A DNA stretch of 19,797 bases, from the NCBI GenBank assembly GCA_028876035.1, contig JAGWTK010000022.1, forward strand, positions 1 to 19,797, written 5' to 3'. Made by a program: the position numbers and the translations under genes. Shown here piece after piece: positions 15,334 to 19,797 of this stretch (within the stretch, counting starts at the first letter, position 1; every line of letters starts with the position of its first letter). Source of the DNA: Bacteroidota bacterium. Lineage in GTDB: Bacteria > Bacteroidota > Bacteroidia > Chitinophagales > Chitinophagaceae. The notes beneath the pieces were generated by a model. That model was not told where the DNA came from, searched no databases, and saw nothing but the letters and a program-made list of their open reading frames with translations.

Positions 15334-16338
15334 TTAAAACTCGGTGTCGATTTTAAACCCGAACAACTGGCCTTTCCGCCAGAGTTTATAATCGCGCTTC
15401 AGGTTTTTCTTATTGCGTTCGGTAAGCGCCGGTTCATCAAGATCATCCAGGTTCGGGCGACCGGCATTCACCCAGGCCGTATACCAAAAATTGGCCGTGG
15501 CCGAAACCGCGCCGCGGAGTTGCCGTTCTACCATACCATGAAGTGCATCATGCCAGGCCTTCGCATATTCATAACTGTGCACCCACTGGTTGTATTTATT
15601 CTTCACCACATTGCCGGCCGCATCTTTCAGGTAGATTTTACTGGTATCATAGCTGGCATGCAGTTGCCGTTCCGTGAGCAGGAGGGTATCAGCAAGCCGG
15701 TGGCTGTCATTCACAATACGCCAGATTTCCTTTTGCAGGTCGGGGATATACACGGCATCACCCGTATAAAAATTATAATTGGCACCAAACTGCTCGGGTA
15801 ACTGTGATTCAAAAAACGCATGGATACCGCGCTGGTTGGTCAATTGTCCGTCGTGGTTCAGTGAGGTATGAAGGGGCATATGTGCATCACCGAGATAATG
15901 CCCCAGGTCGGCGCTCAGGAAAAGAATTTCTGCTTTCTTTTTATCCTGGAAAGCTTTGGTGAGCTTTTGCATTACTTCCATCATGTACCAGGGAAGTATC
16001 CCGTTTTTATCAAGAAACTTCGCGTCGTACCTGGCACCGGCATCTTTCATGGTTAGCGGCAAACTGTCGCCTGGATTGGTCTGGTAAGATTCGAGGTCGA
16101 TATAGTGCCGGGCAAATTCTGCCTTGTCGTTGATGGTATACTTCCTCACGTCTGGAATGACCGATTCCTCGGTAACAAAATCTATATGATTGTAAAAAAA
16201 ATGCCGCATGCTGTCGGGCAATGCAAACACGGCTGCATGGTTGATGTGCTGGTGCCCCCAGGTTCCCCAGGAAATAAAAACGCCGCAGGCAGCCACGAAT
16301 GCGGCTATCAATGCATAACGGAACAAATGCTTTTTCAT
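15334..16338 (-). CDS. Zinc-dependent phospholipase C / S1-P1 nuclease-like protein
   Basis: Predicted exported zinc enzyme of the all-helical phospholipase C/P1 nuclease fold, 334 residues. A hydrophobic N-terminus (about 6-25) is a signal peptide or anchor. After it comes WGTWGHQHINHAAVFALP, whose Trp and His residues are the usual first zinc ligands. Further likely ligands are in ARHYIDLESY (His78, Asp81) and in LGHYLGDAHMPLHTSLNHDGQ (His147, Asp151, His153, His157), with GIHAFFESQLPE (171-182) after. This arrangement is what I know from Bacteroidota proteins labelled zinc-dependent phospholipase C family. Whether it cuts phospholipids or nucleic acids cannot be told from the sequence. It lies 47 bases downstream of the DUF4878 gene and 14 bases before the EamA gene. 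Confidence 0.85.
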   Translation of the reverse strand: MKKHLFRYALIAAFVAACGVFISWGTWGHQHINHAAVFALPDSMRHFFYNHIDFVTEESVIPDVRKYTINDKAEFARHYIDLESYQTNPGDSLPLTMKDAGARYDAKFLDKNGILPWYMMEVMQKLTKAFQDKKKAEILFLSADLGHYLGDAHMPLHTSLNHDGQLTNQRGIHAFFESQLPEQFGANYNFYTGDAVYIPDLQKEIWRIVNDSHRLADTLLLTERQLHASYDTSKIYLKDAAGNVVKNKYNQWVHSYEYAKAWHDALHGMVERQLRGAVSATANFWYTAWVNAGRPNLDDLDEPALTERNKKNLKRDYKLWRKGQLFGFKIDTEF

Positions 16339-16385
16339 GTGTGATGATTGAGCTTACGAAGGTTTTGAACGGCAAGTCCTGGACT

Positions 16386-16781
16386 CTAGTGGATATCTTT
16401 CAGGTCGACCAACCAATTGCCATTCGCTTTTATCACATGGATGGTGGTGGTATCCTTGCGGTAGGAATTGGAGAAGACGTAATTGAGCGAACTGTCCGCC
16501 AGTGTTTCAGTCGTAATCACAATAATGTTGGCGTTTTTATGTCCTACCTTATCTTCCTGGCTCCAGCCACCGTAGTCTGTGCGCCATTTGTTCAGCAGCA
16601 TTTCATTTACCTGTGCCGAATCATGGTAGAGATAATAACTGGCTTTATCGTAATTACCGTCAAGCGAAGCACGCACGAACTCCTGTGCCGCTTCCTGTGC
16701 ATCGGCTGCAGGTTTATAACCGCCATCACTGTTGCACGCAAGGAAAAAAAGTAGTGCAGCGGCCAGACTGATTTTTTTCAT
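16386..16781 (-). CDS. Small DUF4878-like lipoprotein
   Basis: Predicted envelope lipoprotein, 131 residues from ATG 16781. The signal MKKISLAAALLFFLAC ends in a lipobox with Cys16. The mature part has AQEAAQEFVRASLDGNYDKASYYL near its start and a C-terminal segment, TIHVIKANGNWLVDLKDIH. This resembles the DUF4878 fold (NTF2-like, unknown function). Further upstream in-frame starts exist (ATG 16787 and 16790, GTG 16799). The -7 box at 16799-16806 makes the GTG impossible as a start for that transcript, and the lipobox fits 16781 best. It is the first gene of a likely unit with the phospholipase-like and EamA genes. Confidence 0.8.
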   Translation of the reverse strand: MKKISLAAALLFFLACNSDGGYKPAADAQEAAQEFVRASLDGNYDKASYYLYHDSAQVNEMLLNKWRTDYGGWSQEDKVGHKNANIIVITTETLADSSLNYVFSNSYRKDTTTIHVIKANGNWLVDLKDIH

Positions 16782-16798
16782 ATCCATCATTTCGTGCA

Positions 16799-16806
16799 CA
16801 AAGCTA
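16799..16806 (-). promoter_or_regulatory. Putative -7 box of the DUF4878 gene
   Basis: Minus-strand TAGCTTTG matches TAnnTTTG exactly, 17 bases before ATG 16781. It supports the shorter start for the lipoprotein. Confidence 0.55.
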
Positions 16807-16849
16807 TTTAAAATGGCTGTTGAGCCCGTAAATATTTAAGATGGCAGCG

Positions 16850-16876
16850 AAAAAAGAAAGGCGCTGAAAGGCGCCC
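16850..16876 (-). terminator. Probable Rho-independent terminator after phoH
   Basis: On the minus strand GGCGC (16875-16871) pairs with GCGCC (16864-16860), and the stem can extend through AAGG/CCTT with one bulged base. TTTCTTTTTTC follows. It begins 37 bases after the phoH stop and before the DUF4878 promoter, so it separates the two units. Confidence 0.7.
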
Positions 16877-16912
16877 TTGTTTTCTTTGTTTCGATAATTC
16901 CGGATTCGGGGT

Positions 16913-17887
16913 TTATTGCTGGTTTCCATCTTCTTTTAACTTCTCGCGATCATAAGCCCGGATGATCGCTTTTACGAGCCGGTGACGCACCACGTCTTCT
17001 TCATCGAGTTTGATATGCGCAATGCCATCTACGTTTTGTAAAATGCGCACTGCTTTTTCAAGGCCACTTCGCTGGTTCCGCGGCAGGTCCACCTGGGTCA
17101 TATCACCCGTAATAATGGCTTTTGCGTTCGCACCGATACGGGTTAAAAACATTTTTAACTGCAGGTCGGTCGCATTCTGGGCCTCATCCAGGATGATAAA
17201 AGCATTGTCGAGCGTACGGCCGCGCATATAGGCCAGCGGTGCAATTTCTATCGTACGGGTGCTCATGTAGTACCCAAGCTTGTCTGCAGGAATCATATCA
17301 TCCAGCGCATCGTACAATGGCCGCAGGTACGGATCAATTTTTTCTTTGAGATCACCCGGCAGAAATCCCAGGCTTTCTCCCGCTTCTACGGCAGGACGGG
17401 TTAGAATTATCTTCTTCACCAGCTTGTTCTTGAGCGCACGTACAGCCAACGCTACTGCTGTATAGGTTTTACCGGTACCCGCCGGACCGATGGCAAACAG
17501 GATATCGTTTTTGTCGACCGCGGCTACCATGTTCTTCTGGTTGCTGGTACGCGCACGAACCGTTTTGCCATGCGGACCAAACACCAGAATATCATTAGGG
17601 TTCCGGTCGATGAAATGATCCACCGTTTCGGCATCATCTCCCCCAAGAATCTGTTCAAAATAATTTTCACTCATGTGCCCGTTCCTTTCGAGGTACTGCA
17701 CGATGAGATCGATCTTTTCTTTGGCCGTTTCTACCTGTTCAGGTGAACCACTCAGTTTAACCTGGGTACCACGACTAAGAACTTTAAGGAGAGGGAATTT
17801 CTTTTTTAGAATATCAAGCTTTCCGTTATTAACACCAAAAAACTCTATGGGATTTACAGACTCAAGATTAATAATGGCTTCTGTCAA
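16913..17887 (-). CDS. phoH: PhoH-like ATPase (TTG start)
   Basis: Cytoplasmic P-loop ATPase of the PhoH/YbeZ family, linked in other bacteria to RNA processing and ribosome maturation with YbeY. It has 324 residues. The N-terminal KH-like region spans about 1-70. The helicase-like ATPase domain contains GPAGTGKT (134-141, Walker A), TRPAVEAGESLGFLPGDLKEK, FIILDEAQN (230-238, Walker B) and TGDMTQVDLP. The start codon appears to be TTG at 17885-17887: it gives the usual family N-terminus MTEAIINLE, and there is no in-frame ATG upstream within the non-coding stretch I read. ybeY is not adjacent. An exact -7 box at 17964-17971 gives a leader of about 70 bases, longer than those of its neighbours. 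Confidence 0.94.
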   Translation of the reverse strand: MTEAIINLESVNPIEFFGVNNGKLDILKKKFPLLKVLSRGTQVKLSGSPEQVETAKEKIDLIVQYLERNGHMSENYFEQILGGDDAETVDHFIDRNPNDILVFGPHGKTVRARTSNQKNMVAAVDKNDILFAIGPAGTGKTYTAVALAVRALKNKLVKKIILTRPAVEAGESLGFLPGDLKEKIDPYLRPLYDALDDMIPADKLGYYMSTRTIEIAPLAYMRGRTLDNAFIILDEAQNATDLQLKMFLTRIGANAKAIITGDMTQVDLPRNQRSGLEKAVRILQNVDGIAHIKLDEEDVVRHRLVKAIIRAYDREKLKEDGNQQ

Positions 17888-17963
17888 TGGACACTCATTT
17901 TTACCAATCCGCCAAAGCTGCAGAATGGTACGTGAACAAATTGTTTCTGCTAACTGGTCTTTT

Positions 17964-17971
17964 CAAATATA
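17964..17971 (-). promoter_or_regulatory. Putative -7 box of phoH
   Basis: Minus-strand TATATTTG matches TAnnTTTG exactly and equals the box before the NlpC/P60 gene. It lies 76 bases upstream of the TTG start. A second near-match, TAACTTTA (17994-18001, minus), lies 106 bases upstream. Confidence 0.5.
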
Positions 17972-18020
17972 ATTCAGCACATCTATACTATCCTAAAGTT
18001 ACTTACTAACAAGGTGTGGA

Positions 18021-18066
18021 TAATGTAAATGTGCTAATGTGTAAATGTGCTGATGTGTAAATGCGC
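18021..18066 (+). repeat. 16-base (2 x 8) tandem repeat
   Basis: Three units read TAATGTAAATGTGC (two bases short), TAATGTGTAAATGTGC and TGATGTGTAAATGCGC. Each full unit is two related octamers. Non-coding; function unknown. Confidence 0.8.
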
Positions 18067-18110
18067 GCTTCGCAGCTTTAATAACAAGACTGAGCTGCCG
18101 GATGTTTTGC

Positions 18111-18134
18111 ATTTTTGAATTTTTAATTTTTCAT
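18111..18134 (+). repeat. AT-rich octamer run
   Basis: ATTTTTGA, ATTTTTAA and TTTTTCAT follow one another in phase. It is short and low in complexity, so chance is possible. It is listed because it sits among other 7-8-base-period arrays. Confidence 0.45.
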
Positions 18135-18160
18135 TATCACTTGCCCCCTGCCTGCAGTAG

Positions 18161-18294
18161 GTACAAAGTACAAAGACCCGCCGCCAGGATGCTTTCGTTC
18201 ATCGGAATGGTTTTGACTTTTACATGTTGACTTTCTTACCTCTTTCCGCTCACCTCTTACCTCTTACCACTTACCTCTCACCTCTCAACCCTCC
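18161..18294 (+). repeat. Composite repeat, copy 2: 24-base module plus CCTCTTA heptamers
   Basis: GTACAAA occurs twice in tandem (18161-18174). The second copy opens a 24-base module (18168-18191, ending AGGATG) that matches 3772-3795 at 19 of 24 positions. After a 40-base spacer, nine in-phase heptamers run from 18232 to 18294: TTTCTTA, CCTCTTT, CCGCTCA, CCTCTTA, CCTCTTA, CCACTTA, CCTCTCA, CCTCTCA, ACCCTCC. Orientation and order are the same as in copy 1, but here the element lies about 80 bases upstream of mqnE rather than at a gene end. Confidence 0.85.
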
Positions 18295-18348
18295 TTGCCC
18301 CGCTCATGACAATGATCAGTTCCAGGCTTCCGGACAGAGGTTCTTTCT

Positions 18349-18356
18349 TAACTTTG
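18349..18356 (+). promoter_or_regulatory. Putative -7 box of mqnE
   Basis: TAACTTTG matches TAnnTTTG exactly, 19 bases before the mqnE ATG. No good -33 TTG is present at the expected distance. Confidence 0.55.
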
Positions 18357-18375
18357 CCTTCAAATTTCCCTGTCT

Positions 18376-19542
18376 ATGACAAGTTCAGACGCAATTTCCG
18401 TACTCGTACAAAATGTCGGCGCCGAATTGAAACGTATTGGTGAAAAGATCATTGCGGACGAGCGCATCAGCCCGGCGGAAGGGCTCTACCTCTTCGAACA
18501 TGGAAGCCTCTCCTATACCGGGGCACTGGCCAACTACGTTCGGGAAAGACGACATGGTCATACCACCTACTTCAACCGCAATTTTCATATCGAACCAACC
18601 AATGTGTGCGTATTCTCCTGCGCCTTCTGTGCCTATTCCAGATTGTATGCCCACCGGGAAGAAGGCTGGGAGCTGAGCATTGGTCAGATGATGGACATCG
18701 TGAAAAGCTTTGACGGAAAGCCTGTCACGGAAGTACATATTGTGGGCGGGGTGCACCCCAAACTCACGATTGAATTTTTCATGGAGGCGATGCAGCAGAT
18801 AAAAGCGCATCGTCCTTCCCTGCATATCAAAGGATACACGGCAGTCGAACTCGACTATATGTTCCGCAAAGCCAAACTCAGTACCGAACAGGGCTTGAAA
18901 AAACTGCAAGCAGCGGGACTGGATTCTCTGCCGGGTGGCGGCGCCGAAATCTTCCACCCCGATATCCGCCAGCGCATCTGTGCAGATAAAGTGGATGCCA
19001 ACGGCTGGCTGGACATACATCGCACCGCGCACAAACTCGGCATGCACAGCAATGCCACGATGCTATACGGACATATCGAAAAATTTGAACACCGCATTGA
19101 TCATATGGAGCGACTTCGCCAGTTACAGGATGAGACCGGCGGCTTCAACACCTTTATCCCGCTCAAGTTCCGGAATAAGGACAACGACATGAGCGATGTC
19201 CCCGAAAGTTCTATTGTGGAAGACATGCGCATGTATGCCATTGCGCGTTTGTACCTCGACAATTTCCCTCACCTCAAAGCTTACTGGCCCATGCTGGGCA
19301 GACAAAATGCACAATTGAGTCTCTCCTTTGGCGTAAATGACCTTGACGGCACCATTGATGATACGACAAAGATCTATTCAATGGCAGGGGCAGAAGAACA
19401 AACGCCCGCGATGAGTACCGAACAATTGGTTACACTCATTAAACAGGTAAAACGTGACCCGGTGGAGAGAGACACTTTGTATAATGTACTCACTGATTAT
19501 AGTAAGGTTTCGATGAAGGAAGTGGATCCAACGTTAAATTGA
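18376..19542 (+). CDS. mqnE: Aminofutalosine synthase MqnE (radical SAM)
   Basis: Radical SAM enzyme of the futalosine route to menaquinone. It joins the adenosyl group of SAM to 3-[(1-carboxyvinyl)oxy]benzoate, giving aminofutalosine. It has 388 residues, normal length. The 4Fe-4S motif is CVFSCAFC (Cys78, Cys82, Cys85). Other family segments: FNRNFHIEPTNVC, EVHIVGGVHPKLT, LDSLPGGGAEIFHPDIR, HSNATMLYGHIE and GGFNTFIPLKFRN. The GGGAEIF form and the N-terminus separate it from the related MqnC and from CofG/CofH. No other mqn gene lies in the window, so the pathway genes are scattered. Confidence 0.95.
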   Translation: MTSSDAISVLVQNVGAELKRIGEKIIADERISPAEGLYLFEHGSLSYTGALANYVRERRHGHTTYFNRNFHIEPTNVCVFSCAFCAYSRLYAHREEGWELSIGQMMDIVKSFDGKPVTEVHIVGGVHPKLTIEFFMEAMQQIKAHRPSLHIKGYTAVELDYMFRKAKLSTEQGLKKLQAAGLDSLPGGGAEIFHPDIRQRICADKVDANGWLDIHRTAHKLGMHSNATMLYGHIEKFEHRIDHMERLRQLQDETGGFNTFIPLKFRNKDNDMSDVPESSIVEDMRMYAIARLYLDNFPHLKAYWPMLGRQNAQLSLSFGVNDLDGTIDDTTKIYSMAGAEEQTPAMSTEQLVTLIKQVKRDPVERDTLYNVLTDYSKVSMKEVDPTLN

Positions 19543-19583
19543 AGCAAGCTATTGGCCGTTAGTAGTTGGCCATTTGCTGATGC

Positions 19584-19611
19584 TAAAAGCTAAAACCCAA
19601 AAGCTAACAGC
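19584..19611 (+). repeat. Heptamer tandem repeat (TAAAAGC type)
   Basis: Four in-phase heptamers read TAAAAGC, TAAAACC, CAAAAGC, TAACAGC. They lie between the convergent ends of mqnE and the serine dehydratase gene, ending 6 bases before the latter's stop. Just upstream, TTGGCC occurs twice (19554-19571), giving a weak hairpin without a T-run. Confidence 0.75.
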
Positions 19612-19617
19612 CTGCTC

Positions 19618-19797
19618 TCAGCACTCCGGCAAGCTCAGCGGTATATGTATCGCCAATCCCCCATCGCTGGTTTCTTTGTATTTGCTATTCATGTCTACAG
19701 CAGTATCCCACATGGTTTTGATGACGGCATCAAGTGATACTTTGGCATAATCCGGACTACTTTTCAGCGCGAGTTGGGAGGCGGTGATGGCTTTAAT
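19618..19797 (-). CDS. sdaA: L-serine dehydratase (ammonia-lyase), C-terminal end only
   Basis: The last 59 residues of an iron-sulfur L-serine ammonia-lyase, which converts serine to pyruvate and ammonia. The frame is open to the window edge. KYKETSDGGLAI (39-50 of the visible part) is the conserved C-terminal signature of SdaA/SdaB/TdcG; it is preceded by VIKTMWDTAVDMNS, which also fits. The protein ends in Cys. In characterised members the C-terminal Cys folds back to ligate the 4Fe-4S cluster, and this ending fits that. About 85-90% of the gene lies outside the window, so one- or two-subunit type cannot be told. Confidence 0.88.
   Translation of the reverse strand: MKAITASQLALKSSPDYAKVSLDAVIKTMWDTAVDMNSKYKETSDGGLAIHIPLSLPEC

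Larger units (their letters stand above)
17888..18375. other. 488-base gene-free region rich in short repeats
   Basis: This gap separates the divergent phoH and mqnE genes. It holds a phoH promoter candidate (17964-17971) and a second minus-strand TAACTTTA (17994-18001). Repeats follow: an octamer-based array (18021-18066), an AT-rich octamer run (18111-18134) and the second composite heptamer repeat (18161-18294). The mqnE promoter candidate is at 18349-18356. No coding frame with protein-like features was seen. Confidence 0.8.

Noticed and set aside
18385..19047. Minus-strand frame of 220 codons
   Set aside because: Antisense to mqnE; explained by codon bias of the true gene.

Overview
The window looks like chromosomal DNA of a Bacteroidota bacterium, most likely close to the Chitinophagaceae. 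Three things point there. Upstream regions repeatedly carry the Bacteroidota -7 promoter element TAnnTTTG and lack strong Shine-Dalgarno sequences. The protein types are typical of the phylum: DUF2452, DUF4878, Bacteroidota-type zinc phospholipase C-like and M1 proteins, and an ECF sigma/anti-sigma pair. Menaquinone is made through the futalosine route (mqnE). No mobile element, CRISPR array, tRNA or rRNA was seen.

Layout: (1) 1-2772, minus: most of dnaE, cut by the window edge. (2) 2968-5515: an NlpC/P60 lipoprotein (plus) converging on an M1 aminopeptidase (minus). Their intergenic region is filled with short-period repeats that run into the end of the aminopeptidase gene. (3) 5559-9865: an orphan oligopeptide-type binding lipoprotein (plus), threonine aldolase (minus), a DUF2452 protein (minus) and a YgeA-like racemase (plus). 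(4) 9875-13799, minus: a class 3 lipase, a beta-lactamase-fold serine hydrolase, and an ECF sigma factor translationally coupled to a short membrane anti-sigma factor. (5) 13879-17887, minus: a half-size TauE/SafE protein, inorganic pyrophosphatase, a half-size EamA protein, a zinc phospholipase C-like protein, a DUF4878 lipoprotein, a terminator, and phoH. (6) 17888-18375: a gene-free stretch made largely of short repeats. (7) 18376-19797: mqnE (plus) and the C-terminal end of an L-serine dehydratase (minus).

How the genes fit together: most are independent housekeeping or cell-envelope genes. There is a loose theme of peptide and amino-acid use (NlpC/P60, M1 aminopeptidase, peptide-binding protein, threonine aldolase, amino-acid racemase, serine dehydratase), but nothing proves a common pathway. 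Clear transcription units are sigma + anti-sigma (4-base overlap), ppa + tauE-like (17-base gap), and DUF4878 + phospholipase-like + EamA.

No new multi-gene system is evident. The most unusual material is non-coding. A composite repeat (a 24-base module followed by a CCTCTTA heptamer array) occurs twice in the same orientation about 14 kb apart, alongside several unrelated 7-8-base-period arrays. One heptamer array supplies the stop codon of the aminopeptidase gene. A recurrent -7 box about 15-19 bases before start codons implies very short mRNA leaders.
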